Shown here: positions 34,314 through 46,969 of the stretch, in pieces
How the letters are laid out: every line of letters begins with the position of its first letter
Numbering within the stretch: position 1 is the first letter of the stretch
Made by a program: the position numbers and the translations under genes
DNA from: Daucus carota subsp. sativus
Lineage: Eukaryota > Streptophyta > Magnoliopsida > Apiales > Apiaceae
Assembly: GCF_001625215.2 (NCBI RefSeq)
Contig: NC_030386.2
Span: forward strand, 22,290,545-22,354,544
DNA: 64,000 nucleotides
Direction of reading: 5' to 3'
Notes under the pieces: model-generated
Told to the model about the DNA's origin: nothing
Databases searched by the model: none
What the model saw: the letters and a program-made list of their open reading frames with translations, nothing else

Positions 34314-36397
34314 ATGTCTGAGAACTGTGATTCTCCACCCCATTCTAACACTTACTCTCAATGTCTGCCAGATAAAGATAGAGCCTCGTCTGAACCACGT
34401 TTGCTGCCTCTATTTCCGGTAGAGGTGCCAGATGCCCATCATGATCTGGTTCTACTAATTCCCCTCTTAGTCTGCCTCAATCACCAGAAGAAACAATTCC
34501 ATCACAATTGTTGTTACCTCCAATCCCAAGGGAACCTTTTTGTGGAAGTGTGTGTCTGATTGGAAAGAGCCAACATATGGAAGATGCCATCTCTATTATT
34601 CCCCAGATATTAGGGTCACTAAGACCTTCTGCACCATATCATCTGCATTTTTACGGTGTTTTTGACGGACATGGGGGAGGTCTTGTAAGAACATTATATT
34701 GATATCTCAGATTAGTTATTTAAATATTCAATACACACACACACACACATATCATGAAATAGGATTTTTGCCTTCAAAAGAAAAGCTTTAAGAAATTAGA
34801 ATTTTTTCCTGTACTTGTCTAATTAGCTTATACATTTTGGTACACAGGTTTCAGGTTTTTGTCAGGCTCAAATGCATCAAATGGTGCTAGAAGTACTTCT
34901 GACACGAACATCTGAAATACAGGGAATAGCACCTGCGTCCGTAGACTGGTGGGACATACTAATGACGAGGAGCTTTAGAAATATGGATGGGTTGGTACTT
35001 AGGACTTGCCCTTGTGGGGAACTTGGGGTTAACTGTGGAAACCATTCCACACAAACACAGTCGTCACAATATTCTGAGTTTGTCGGATCGACAGCTGCAG
35101 TGGTGCTTCTGTCAGATAATCAGATTATAGTAGCTAATTGCGGAGACTCGGGTGTTGTTCTGGCTAACAATGGAAATACTGTTCCACTCACCCATCCTCA
35201 TAAGGTATTGTTAAGAACCCTATGACTCCATGTCAATATATACATATATCAGTTTGGTTTTTCCTTTTGTTTTTGCTGAATTCTACATGTAGTATTCAAA
35301 ATAAATTACTAACATAAAATATTAGGAGTTACAAATTATAAATATATATACACATACATATATACATATATGCGTGATATGTTATGCCCTTCTGGTGGCA
35401 GCCTGACCGTCCGGACGAATGGGCAAGGATTGAAGAACTTGGAGGACCAATAAGTAGATCTACTGATGGGAGAGTCAAGATCGATGATCATTTGCTAACC
35501 ACCACTCGCGCAATTGGTAAATTATATATTCCATCACTCTCATTTATATTTTTAAATGTTAAAAATCATCTCACGTATTTATATTTTATAAATTTCATAT
35601 CAAATTAAAGTTTAGAATCTAAACTTTAATTTGTAATCAGAATGGAAATTGGTTGTTGAGTTCAAACATTATTTTTTACTTGATTAAAATGCTAAACATG
35701 GGTTAAAATTGGACAGAATGAGGAAAGACGGATTGTCAAATATGTGGATCTAATTATGTTAGCTCCCTTTGTACTTTGGGTCTCACTAAAACAAATAAAA
35801 TTTTTAATTGGCTAAAGAAGATCAGATACCAAACTTTGTCTATGTTAGTATTTTAAATAATTGCAAATATTAGAATAGTCGATATAAAACTTTTATTTAT
35901 TGACATGCTGAAAGCTTAATTATATTACCTATAAGACATGAGAAAATTTTTTCGACTGTAATTTTTACAAATGTATGTTTTCACTATACATGATATTTAT
36001 ATTATTTATTAACAAAACATCTTATTGTCTTATGACAGGAAATAGGCATCTAAAAGAGTATCTCATTCCGGACCCGGACGTTACCTTGAGAACGAGGGAT
36101 TCTAAAGATGAGTTCTTAATCATTGCTAGTGCTGGGTTCTGGGATGTTGTTTCAACCGACACGGCTTGTCATGTGGCTCGGGGTTGTTTCCGCCACTCCC
36201 ATCCACCTTACTATGCTAATGCCGACGATGCAAATGGTGAGCCTCATCATTTTGACACTCTAGTACCATCTCTGTCCTTGATGTATCCATCACCAAGTGC
36301 AACAGCAACCGCAATACTTTCCCGTATAGCTGGTATACGAGGAAGTGAAGATAATATAAGCGTTATTGTTATTGATCTCATGAACAATCGGTCTTGA
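34314..36397 (+). pseudogene. PP2C-like copy D, 2-nt frameshift in exon 1
   Basis: The exons are 34314-34684 (371 nt instead of 369), 34848-35204, 35402-35516 and 36039-36397; all splice sites are intact. The only disabling change I see is two extra bases in CATCATGATCTGG (others read CATCATTCTGG) near 34443, after codon 43. The original start then runs to a stop before the PP2C domain. From 34508 the correct frame is open through all remaining exons, but no ATG lies between the shift and the HMED Met. Exon 4 keeps ASAGFWD. Intron 3 is about 100 bp shorter than in the other copies. It is a young pseudogene, or a sequencing error in an intact gene. Confidence 0.8.
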
Positions 36398-38100
36398 TAT
36401 TCTTTATGGTTGTGGAGTAAAGGTGATATATATATATAGTGACTGAGGAGCTTAACTAAGTTATATTGCCTTGTGTTATTACATTTGAAATGACCTTTAT
36501 TTGAAGGAGCAGATCAACAGAAATATTCTCTTTCATTTTGTACCTGGTTACTTAAAAAGACCTTCTACTCAAGTTTTTTTTGACTAAAATAATTTGCATT
36601 ATGTTTTGTGAATTGAAATTTTAATGTAAGCTAATGTTCTTTTTACTCATATTGCATGATTCTCAGTACTAATCTAGAGCCTTTCTTCATACCTCTTTAG
36701 AACTTGTTGAGATGTTTAGAAGTTTCATCTGAACATTTCATCTAAAAATCTTCAATGGTTAGTTCTTTGTATATTGAATCATATTATATTTCAACATGAA
36801 ATCACTCCAAATCCCATTATATTGTGTTGAAGTCGGAATCAATTAGTACATCATGCCTGACCCTAGCTTCTTATATATAATTTGCATTTATCTTGTGGAG
36901 ATTTAGTATTATTTTTAATATCTACTATGTTAAGTCAACGGTTTTCGTATTAGGTTATGGATTTAATAAGATTATATTAGTTTATGGATTTTTTCCCTCT
37001 TAGATCAGTCAAGATAAATTCTCTCATTGTTTAGAGTTTGTTTTAAATTTTTTCTTTCATCTTCTTTTTCTTGATGATTTTTGTTGCCCTCCTCATAGTT
37101 AATTGTTTTTTTTCCTTCGAAGGATTGCCTTCCTTGTCTAGTGTTGTAGGCAAGTCGGCATTTTGTGAGATTGTTTTTTACTAGTAGTGCGTTATTATGA
37201 TAGGAGTAAAGTCATAGGTACATTTGTATTATTTCATTTTTGTCATGCTCTAAATAGGAGTAGTAGTCGTAGGCACATCGATTTTCCTTTTTTCTCTCTT
37301 TCTTTCTCGGGCATTGTGATGTGAGTAGCCCTAGCTACATTTATAATTTTTTTCTTGTTCTTTTGACTAGTTTAGTTTATGGGATTGTGTCTTTAACCTT
37401 TCTTCTCTTTTTTCACATTTCTTGGTTTAAAAGCGTCATAAATTGGTTTCTTGGTAATAATTAGGATATTGATTTGCATTCTATTTTGGTTTTGATTTGC
37501 TATTACACTTGAATACGGTCCGATGATTTTCGAATTGGATATAATTTGTTGATCTGAATTCTATTCAAGCTTAGTTTAGATTAAAAGTTGAATTTGGTTT
37601 TGGTTTTTTGGTTGTGGGAGATATTATATGTTTTGAGTTGATATTAGATTTCGAAGCAGTTTGTGAAATTGGAGATATTGTTTGGTTTTGTTTTCATATT
37701 AGATTTTGACATTGTTTATAGTTGGATTTAGATTCCGATTTAGTTTTGATTTTTGTTGATTTGGATTTTGTTTGGGTGTTCTTGGGTTGAAGATAAATTT
37801 GGATATCAATATTGTTTCGGTTGGCTATTGCATGATATGGATTATTCTTCTTATTGTGGATCTTTGATGAATTTTGTTACTACTTTTTTTGTTTTAAAAA
37901 CTCTCGATTCACTATCATGATTTTTAGAGGATGTTACTATATATAATGTTATTGGATATTTGTGTTATTTTATAAGTTTCTTTGTAATAGTAGTTTGGTT
38001 TTTTAATGTTTTAGATGTTGGCTTTATAAGCCTCTCTCTTGGATATAATAAAAACACTCTATTTTATAGTGTTTCTCCATATTTATCAATTTTAAAGACC
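36398..38100. repeat. PP2C 3'-flank repeat, copy D
   Basis: This matches 8051-9660 and 50353-52040, somewhat more diverged. No gene is seen. Confidence 0.72.
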
Positions 38101-38830
38101 TAGTTGACTACCAACACTCTTTTCAGATGAAAACTATTCTTGCATTCAAACTCTTGACAATTACGCATGCCTTACACATTCCAACTCTTGACACTTTGGA
38201 CCATGTCAGAGCTCAAGTGTCTTTTTATCCCACCATGCCCATGCCTTATTGCAAGACTAAGGGGATAAGAAACAGCCTATGCCATGCATCTTCTTCTCAA
38301 TCACCGACAATCTCGGCATCTACAACAACAACAAAGTCAAATCTAACTCCCAAATAAGTTGAAGATGCAACTCAACTAACAGAATGAAATCTGGTGAAGA
38401 TATATAGCTGTTGAAAGAACTTATCAAGACTGTGAATTCTCTCAATTGTTAAAAGGTTTGGTAGTTTCTATGAGTAACAACTATTTTGGCTATATTAAGA
38501 AACTAAATAGAACCATCCGTTATGTCAAATCCTTCACAATGATCAAAAAGATAAATGGAATTGATTGCTGTTCAAATGAGACAGTGATCTTGAATTTCTT
38601 AAAAAAGAGAAATTCTTGTTAAACCGACATCATATACAGCAAAATCATAATAGTGTGTAGGAACTATGATGAAGTCTCTTGTTGCATTACCTCAAGCATT
38701 CCTGTGAGCCCCCTGGGCATCCTGCAATTAATTGAACCCTGAACTCCCGAAATGCTCTAACATGCATCATCCTGTGAGTACAATGTATCAACTCTAGTGG
38801 CCTGAATCCAAAGACACCATGCACCTGCGT
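38101..38830 (+). repeat. Unrecognised gene-like module, copy D
   Basis: A 76-codon frame at 38127-38357 begins MKTILAFKLL and contains THALHIPTLDTLDHVRAQV and a Thr/Ser-rich end. The second conserved stretch (YFGYIKKLNRTI) follows at about 38400-38590 with a broken frame. The family is not recognised. It is homologous to 9661-10354. Confidence 0.5.
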
Positions 38831-40243
38831 ATAAGAGGTCCCCTTCTCGGGCTTTACCTGTGTGAGGGGTATCCTCTAGGTCTCAGAGCGTCACAAAATA
38901 TATATGTAATTCGTTTTTTATTTTATTATTAATAAAAAAGCATTATTTACTAATTACTATAACTTATATTATATTCTATTCTGACTTAGTTAATCATGAA
39001 ATTACACATATTAAAAATCATGTCCTTGGAAAATAAAGAAAACTCACTTTTAATTTTAAAATTGACGATGATATACAATTGTTTTATTTTTATTTAGAAC
39101 TTAGCTGGAAAAAAAAAACAAATAAAATAACAGAGTCCTAATATTGAAAAAGAATCATTGAGAGCCATGGATATATATATCATTGAATATATCATTGATC
39201 AGTCAGTCATGAAAACAATGAAACTGATATAATCATTAATTGCTATATAGAGTATTTGTGCAACATCTAGTTGTTATTGATGATTTTACAAAACACAGAA
39301 ATAAACCTTTGTTAGACATAAAATGTGAATTTCATGTAAGAAAGACACTACAAGAAAAAAGAGTTTTCAAACAAGTGTTTTTTTACTACATACCTTATCT
39401 TTTGTTGACTATCAAACGTATTACATGAATCAAACAATATTCACAAGCACAATTCTTTCTTTAAAGAAAGAAAGTCATTACAAGAAAAATAGTTTAAGAC
39501 AGTATTAAACAATATTCACAAGCACAATTTCTTTCTTTAAAGAAAGAAAATCATTACAAGAAAAATAGTTTAAGACAGTATTTTTTTTCCCACAGTGTGA
39601 TTCTCTCATTTTCCCTTAACTATTGGGCGTCGTCATCTGTTATATGGATCATCAGGCTATGGTTCAGGACCTGTACCAAGAACGACCTATTTAAAAACCA
39701 TTATTCCTCTTCTAATATTAAGTGTTTTGTTTTTTAGTTATGTTGTTGGAAATTGATAAACACAATATGCTCATAATAATAATTGTTATGATTGTCTTAC
39801 CACAATTATTATTTGGTTATTATAGCTAGAAGTGTCTCACTATTGTCCTTTATCTATAACATTGTTAATACCTTTTCATACAATGATTTATTAGCTATAT
39901 ATAGAATGGTCGCATAAATCTTAGCTCTGCCAAGCTTCCACCCTTTAACAACTGTTGTCTTGACGAACAAGTACAATGGAAGTATAAGCATTGGTTTTCA
40001 TTTCTATCACACAATATTTTATATATTTTATACATTAATTGGCCAAGTCTATTTAACACAATCATTTTTTGAAAATAATGTTGTTTTTCTTATATGATTG
40101 TGAAATATAGTTGTTTTTCTTATATAATTGTAAAATATCACCTGCTCACTACAAACAAATTTTAATGAGGTATACACCAATACCAACCTATATTTACTAT
40201 ATTGTATATATTCCGGCTGGTTTAATTATACTGCTCTTTTGAA
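38831..40243. other. Intergenic DNA with a 75-bp tandem duplication
   Basis: There is no gene. A direct duplication of a 75-76-bp unit (AAACAATATTCACAAGCACA...) occupies about 39432-39583. CACTACAAGAAAAAAGAG at 39348 resembles a CACTA start, but no partner end was found. From about 40170 the PP2C proximal promoter appears. Confidence 0.55.
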
Positions 40244-41771
40244 TATAAATAGAGTTAGGCAGAAGACAATAGATATTTTCAGTTTTTTCTTGATTCTCAT
40301 CTAAATCATGTCTCAGAACTATGACTCTTTACCCCGTTCTAACACTTTCTCTCAACGTCCCCCAGATAAATCCTCATCTGAACAACGTTTGCTGCCTCTA
40401 TTTCAGGTAGAGGTGCCAGCTGCCCATCATTCTGGTTCTCCCTCCCGTCCTAGTCTGTCTCAATCACCCGAAGAAACAATTCCATCACAATATGTTGTTA
40501 CCTCCAATCCCAAGGGAACCTTTTTGTGGAAGTGTGTGTGTGTGATTGGAAAGAGCCAACATATGGAAGATGCCATCTCTATTTTTCCCCACCTATTTAG
40601 GTCACTAACACCGCTTGTGCACCATATTTTCTGCATTTTTATGGTGTTTTTGACCGACATTGGGGAAGTCTTGGAAGAACATTATATTGATATCTCATAT
40701 TAGTTATTTTAATATTCTACACACACACACATATATAATATCTGGGCTGAAATAGAAATTTTGCCTTCAATTAAAAGAAAAGCTTTAAGAAAATATAATT
40801 TTTTCACTGTACTTGTCTAATTAGCTTATACATTTTGGTACAGGTTTCAGCTTTGTGTCAGGCTCAATTGCATCAAATGGTGCTAGAAGTACTTATGACA
40901 CCAACATCTGAAAGACAGGGGACTAACACCTGAGTCCGCAGGCTGGTGGGACATACTAATGACGAGGAGCTTTAGAAATATGGATGGTTTGGTACTTAAC
41001 CCTTGTGGGGAACTTGGGGTTAACTGTGGAAACCATTCCACACAAACACAGTCACAATATTCTGGGTTCGTAGGATCCACAGATGCAGTGGTGCTTCTGT
41101 CACATTATCAGATTATAGTAACTAATTGCGGAGACTCGGGTGTTGTTCCGGCTAACAATGGAAATTTTATTCCAATCACCCATCCTCATAAGGTACTGTT
41201 AAGAAACCATGACTCCATGTCAATATATACATATATCAGTTTGGTTTAAATCTGGTTCTTTTGTTTTGTTTTTATTAAAATATTCTATGTGTATTATTCA
41301 AAATGAATTACCTAAAATAAAATAATGGGAGTGACAAATTTCATATCTATATGTGTGTGAGAGATATGTTATGTTCTTGTGCTGACCGCCTGACTGTCCC
41401 CACCAATGGGTTATAAGGAAGCACTTGGAGGACGAATAATTAGATCTAATGATTCTTTCAAAAAAAAAACTAGATCTAAGGAGATTTTATATCAAATTAT
41501 TAAAGTTTAGAATCTAAACTTTAATTTGTGATAAGAATCGAAATTTGCAACATCAAACGGACATGAATGGTTATCGTTGCGGTAGATATCAATTAGTGCC
41601 TCTAATGCAACATAATCTGGCAACACTCGCGTTTATACCATTGCGATAGGTCATATATGGCGTAGTGTGTTGTTGAGATTAACCATTATTTTTTTTAATT
41701 GGTTAAAAATTTAAAATGAGACAAAAGCAGGGGAGAGGGATTATCAAATCCTTAATATGGTGAATATCTAA

Positions 41772-42414
41772 GAGCTTATTGCACTTTGTAACCCCACACT
41801 TTGAAACGTAACAGTTTGTAACTCTAAGTTTCATTTACCTTTCGGTTTGTAACCCTGGCCCACACATCCGTTAAAAACAATCGTTAACTTTAACTATTTG
41901 AAAGGAAACAGTGTGTATATTAGTTTATAACAACTACTTTACCCCTGTGACCTCTCAAAATTTATGTATTATATTTTAATATTATTTCTGAACACACACA
42001 ACAATATAATATTAAATTACAAATAATTTTTAAAATATGTATTTATTTTAAAATTTTAAAATAAGTTACATCGTTTATGTAAAAATAAATAAATTTTCAG
42101 ATTCTAAATCTTAATACGTATTTTAAAAATTATTTTAAATTGTTTTATATTGTTGTGTGTGTTCAAATTTAATTTCCAAATATGATACATAAATTTTGAG
42201 GGGTCACGTGGAGTAAAGTAGCTGTTAGAAACTAATATACACACTGTTACCTCTCAAACAGTTAAAGTTAACGGCTGTTTTTAACGGATGTGTGGGGCCA
42301 GGGTTACAAACCGAAAGCTAAATGAAACTTAGGTTTACAAACTGTCACGTTTCAAAGTGTGGGGTCTGATTTGCTAATCAGCCAAAGTGTGGGGTTACAA
42401 AGTGCAATAAGCTC
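41772..42414. mobile_element. Mutator-like hairpin MITE
   Basis: The ends GAGCTTATTGCACTTTGTAA and TTACAAAGTGCAATAAGCTC are perfect inverted repeats. Complementarity continues inward for roughly 200 bp with small gaps. It is flanked by a perfect 9-bp direct repeat AATATCTAA (41763-41771 and 42415-42423), as expected for Mutator-like elements. There is no coding capacity. It sits in intron 3 of PP2C pseudogene F. Confidence 0.92.
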
Positions 42415-42471
42415 AATATCTAATTATGTTAACTCTTAAATTTTTTTGACATTAAATCATACTTTCTAGAC

Positions 42472-42475
<4 letters not shown>

Positions 42476-42511
<36 letters not shown>
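42476..42511. repeat. (AT)n microsatellite
   Basis: An uninterrupted AT dinucleotide tract directly precedes the MITE at 42512. Confidence 0.9.
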
Positions 42512-42515
<4 letters not shown>

Positions 42516-42913
42516 AAGTTCTATGGAGACCACTTTTATTGGAGACTGTGGAGACCACTTATGTTCAGCAATCAAAATACTATAAAATACATTATTTTGT
42601 GAAGTATGTTCAACAAATATCATGTATTCATTAAAATTATTAAAGATCATCTATGTTTCATAAGTATATAATGTATGTTCTGCAAGTTGAACAATGTCCT
42701 GCAGACTAAATATATTTCGTAGAATATAACATTTTGTAATGTTCTACATGCGAAACTTATATGATATTTAAGATTTTAAAGTGAAATAATGATTTTATAC
42801 AACATGATGTGCAAAACTATACGTTTTGCAATGTTTTTATGCAATATTTCACTTGCAGAACATAAGTGGTCTCCACGGTCTCCAATAAAAGTGGTATCTA
42901 TAAAATTTTACTC
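42512..42913. mobile_element. MITE with about 55-bp inverted termini
   Basis: The left end contains GGAGACCACTTTTATTGGAG and GGAGACCACTTATGTTC. The right end holds their complements GAACATAAGTGGTCTCC and CTCCAATAAAAGTGG. AT-rich flanks hide any target duplication. A related start (TTAAGTTCTATGGAGTACAC) occurs at 63683-63702 near the window end. There is no coding capacity. Confidence 0.75.
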
Positions 42914-43207
42914 ATATATACAAATGTTTGTTTTCAACATATTCATATTATCTATTAACAAAACCCTACTTTCCACCATATAAATGACTCTAGAGTCTAA
43001 TCATATATACTACAGTAGTAAATACAAAAACTTGTAAGGTCCAAAGCAACCCTACTTTGTGACTCAATGGATGAAAAAACATCTTATTGTATAGAGCAAA
43101 TCGGCATCTAAAATGGTATCTCATTCGAGACCGGACGTTATCTTGAGAACAAGAGATTCTAAAGATGAGTTCTTGATCATTGCTAGTGCTAGGTTCTGGA
43201 CTTCTGG

Positions 43208-43787
43208 CACTACAAGAAAAGCGGCTAATTTCGACCGGTTATTTTCAACCGGATCTTAATTTCGACTGTTAACGGTCGAAATTAATATATTCGACCGAAA
43301 CCAGTCGAAATTAAGGCCGGTCGAAATTAATTTGTCGAAAATAACCCTCCAACTTTTTCCCGCCCATGGACTTGGTCGAAAATAATAGCCGGTCGAAAAT
43401 ATCCATGTGGCGGGAATTTTCCCGCACTTTGTTTTTTGAATATTTTAAGGGGTTTCTGATCGAAAATAAACATTCGACTTTTTCTGGTCGAAAATATAAT
43501 TTCGACCGTTCCCGGTCGACCAAGTAATTTCGACCAGATTTAGTCGCAGGTATATTTTCGACCGTATGTAGTCGAAAATAATAATTTCGACCGTTTCTGG
43601 TCGAAAGCTTATTTCGACCAGAGTCGGTCGAAAATAATAATTTCGACCGTGTCTGGTCGAAAGCTAATTTCGACCAGAGTCGGTCGAATTTAGCCGCCCA
43701 AAAAAATAAGTTGCCTTTCCCCTTTCCTTTCCAGTAGCCGTTTCCTCTCCGTTATCTTTCTTTGCTTACCCCCATTTTTTCTCTACA
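43208..43787. mobile_element. Small CACTA-like element inside PP2C F exon 4
   Basis: The left end CACTACAAGAAAAGCGGC is a CACTA terminus, followed by dense TTTCGACCG / GGTCGAAA motifs (a different motif from the TTTCCGACC of the 6.5-kb element). The host exon resumes at 43788. TGG precedes the left end and also starts the right flank, but the right end (TTTTTTCTCTACA) is not a clear CACTA terminus. The right part may be deleted. Confidence 0.7.
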
Positions 43788-43950
43788 TGGCTTGTCATGT
43801 GGCCGAGGTTGTTTCCGACACTCCCATCCACCTTTCTACGCTAATGCAAACGATCCATATGGTGAGTCTCATCATTTTGACACTGCAACGGCAGCCGCAA
43901 CACTTTAATATAAGCTTTATTGTTGTTGATCTTATGAAAAATTGGTCTCG

Positions 43951-44587
43951 ATCATATTCTTTATGGTTGGAGTAAAGGTGATACTGGCTAAATGAGAATA
44001 ACAAGAGAGTGGCCCAGTACATGATGGAGTGAGGAGCTTAATTGAGTTATATTGCATTGTGTTATAACATATTGAGTTATATTGCAAAATGTTATTACAT
44101 TTAAAAGTGGCTTTTATTTGAAGCAGCGGCGTAGAACGTTTTCTTTCATTTTGTACTTTGTTATTTAAAAAGACCTTTGGCCGGAGTTTTATTAAATAAA
44201 ATAAGCATTATGTTTTCTGAATTGAAGTTGCTATATAACCTAAAGTTGCTATGATTAAGATTGCTGGAATCTGGTTTCTCCAAAAAAAACATCACTTCCA
44301 AAAATCATGATCATGAACCATTCTCGACACTAATCTTTATGTGACCTAAAGTACTTCATGTTTGGCCCTAACTTCCTATATTTAATTTGCAATTATTTTG
44401 TGGGGGTTTGGTCTTATTTTTAATATCTAAGTTAACCATTTTCGTATTAGGTTATGGATTAGTAAGATTATATTATCTTTCAATAATTTTAATAGACTCT
44501 CTTTTATTTCCATTCTAGTTAGAGTCTTGGTGAGTTGCCATAAAATGCTAGCAGTAGCTAATAAGATAAACAGTTCTGTACTCCTGT
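43951..44587. repeat. Flank of PP2C F, matching 52840-54389
   Basis: The flank is parallel to the one between the exon-4 fragment at 52705 and EGY3. Relative to that copy it lacks about 540 bp (equivalent of 53569-54108) and about 250 bp just before the EGY3 stop. No gene is seen. Confidence 0.7.
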
Positions 44588-46948
44588 TCACAAACCATCC
44601 CTGAAATAAGGAGCACTAAGGAATGAGCTAGAAAATGTCCCTCCCCCGTTTGGGAAGAGAGTAAGAAAACATATGAGAAAGAGTACGAGCCCCCAAGCAT
44701 ATCGATCATCTCCTAACGGAGTGATCTCATCCTTTGCCGGTATTTCTTCTCCGCCTCTGAAGAATGTTGCAAACAGTCCCCATGCCAAACAGAGAACACT
44801 CCCGCTTAGACCACCGATGCCAAGGAGTAATGAAGTAGTGAAAGATAAGACACTGGCTGTGCTTCTTCCAAACATGGATTGAGCAATGCGCCCACCTTCA
44901 AGTCTTCCACATGGCAACAAGTTCAATGATGTTACCACCATTCCTTCACCAATGAAATGTAATCACAATAAGAGGCTTTTCATTTTAAAAACAGAGTTAC
45001 ATCTAACCTTTGTATTCAGTTCTCTAAAGTTCCAGCTGCAAAGGACTGAAATCTATGTTCTATACAGAGATTTAATGTAAACCAATTTGACATTTCTAAA
45101 GCACTGACCTAAGAGTCCAGCAAAAGCAAGTGGATCAACAGGGACACCCACACCTTCAACTGCATATGGTAATACGTTCCCTAGGTCATCGGTGTATGGG
45201 CCTATTACGAATTGGATGAACGAAAGCAAAGGGTTATTGAAGAAAAATTGAGGCCTTATATACCTGCAGAAGAATGAGTATCAGCTTTTATAGATGTTCT
45301 TCTCTTTTGAACCTTAAAAGGCAAAGTAAAGAGATTAGGAAACCATGGATGCATGCCAATATTTACATAATGGGCATGTGTTTTAAAAGATCTATTAGAG
45401 CTCCATGACTTGGAAGATGCATATAAATCACATTTTGTACTATTAGAGTCAGTTATTATAGGAAGGAACCATCTATGAAGAGGTAGCTAAGTACTTACAA
45501 TGCGTTATCGCATCCATTAAAGCTGCCATCAGCCACAAAAGCTGCAACTGCAAGAAATAGGGATGTTAGATATGCACTGGCTGTTCTTGCGACAGGAATA
45601 TCAAAAAGCGCCTTCTTGTTTGGCAGCAAAGGCTCATAATTATTCATCACTCCCAAGCATCCAGTCCAATTGGAGGGCACTAAAAAGGACGGGCTCAAAT
45701 TCACACCACAACGTGCTGCGGTTATCCTTGTGGATACACCAGGTAATCAAGAGTTTCTCTTCACAGAAAAAGAATTGATACCTAAAGTATTATACTGCTA
45801 ATGAGAAATGTTTGGTTTTCATTCACTCCCAATGCCAAATATACTGATTCACATTCTTCAGAGAGAAACTTGCAAACTCGTCACTGCATTTGGAGATAAA
45901 AGATGCGACAAAAAACTTGTTGATATTATCAGTGCATCCTCGGGTATGATGTATATCATCAAATTGTCTGAGATATATGAATTTACAGCATTTAAAAAAG
46001 CTAAATTTAAGCAAAAAGCTTGTAAATAAACTTTATAATTTAACAATGTCAACTTTGACTCAATGGTTCTTTACTAGAAAATTCATTAATAAATAAGTTT
46101 GCCCTCACCCTTTTATCCCTTAAGGCATCTCTGAAGTTAATTTTCACATGTTTGCCAAAGCATACAGGACAGAGCATAGTAGCAGAATATTTTACCTCTG
46201 AAACTCCCAGAATTGTTAGGAAGCCACCAAAGAGAGGAACAACATAAGCTAGGTCGTCGTTAAACGTAGCATCAGGTTTAAGAAAGAAGCCACTCATCAA
46301 GGCTATTGTTCCAAACGTTGTGACACATAAAAGTACAGAACTTATATAGCCCCAAGGAGTGCTCAGCCTGGTCGACTCAAACTGGAGATCAATTTCCGCT
46401 TTTGGTTGTACCATGCAAACCTTAAAGACATATAGGTAGGTAGTCAGAATACTTCAAACTTTAGTTGCTACAGGGGAAATCTAAAACTAAGTCGACAATT
46501 GCTTTTCACTGCAATTGTGTTTGGAGTTATTTTGCTAATAGGATATTAACATAGACCTTAAAATGGACTATTAATTAAGTCTTTAACAAATTTCAACTTT
46601 TATCAGTTATATCATCTTGTATAGTAATGTGATCTTGTGTAACATAAATGAGATCCAAATTTCTGAGTCTAGTTATTTATGTTCTATGTACAGTATGCAA
46701 CCAAAACCTATTGCAATCCTAAAGATGACATTATCATTTTCTGGATATACCTGTTTGGTAACGTCATCAGTTTTTTCCTCCATAAGCCAGATTACAACCT
46801 CCCTCCCAGCAGCTTCAGATAGCTTTTGCTCCAGCACTGGAATAACTTCTTCAACAGGTTTCCTTAGATTTCCGATAAAAATCCCTCCATCACCAAATCT
46901 CCTCACATCCCTAGCGAAAAATGTATTGAATCCAAAACAATCCTTTAA
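44588..46948 (-). pseudogene. EGY3: EGY3 partial duplicate (exons 2-6)
   Basis: Exon 6 is 44588-44943, exon 5 45109-45263, exon 4 45499-45733, exon 3 46196-46420 and exon 2 46751-46948. Sequence and splice sites are nearly identical to the intact gene at 54390-57934. Exon 1, which codes the plastid transit peptide and the DWKTDEEFKKFMGNPS region, is missing. A deletion of about 19 bp removes the exon 4 acceptor and the first codons (IAT). Exon 4 also has Gly to Cys (FNGCDNAL). Homology to the intact locus stops at 46952, just past the exon 2 acceptor, and continues with TTTTCTAGTAGTG, a CACTA terminus. Confidence 0.93.
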
Positions 46949-46950
46949 CT

Positions 46951-46965
46951 GCTTTTCTAGTAGTG
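46951..46965. mobile_element. Lone CACTA terminus at a duplication junction
   Basis: GCTTTTCTAGTAGTG is the exact complement of the first 15 bp of the element at 10832. To its left is EGY3 intron 1/exon 2. To its right (ATATAAAATCAGCTGGCAC) is the inverted PP2C promoter remnant also seen at 3988-4010. The first few bases overlap the EGY3 homology. Confidence 0.7.
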
Positions 46966-46969
46966 ATAT

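Larger units (their letters stand above)
40308..43950 (+). pseudogene. PP2C-like pseudogene F (diverged, multiply interrupted)
   Basis: Exon 1 is about 40308-40672: it starts MSQNYDSLPRSNTFSQ, goes out of frame near the PREPF codons, and its donor GT is GG. Exon 2 is about 40844-41192, with frame damage. A rotted exon 3 lies near 41386-41445. Exon 4 is split: 43105-43207 (ends IASARFWT) and 43788-43950, with a CACTA-like element between. A Mutator-like MITE and another MITE lie in intron 3. The exon 4 acceptor is also lost. It is more diverged from A, B, D and E than they are from each other, so it is an older branch. The exon-4 fragment at 52705 is of this type. Confidence 0.88.

Noticed and set aside
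39348-39365. CACTACAAGAAAAAAGAG as a new CACTA element start
   Set aside because: No matching right terminus, target duplication or subterminal repeats were found nearby.
44673-44882. 69-codon plus frame, repeated identically at 54475-54684
   Set aside because: It is antisense to EGY3 exon 6; conservation is due to the duplication and the EGY3 coding constraint.
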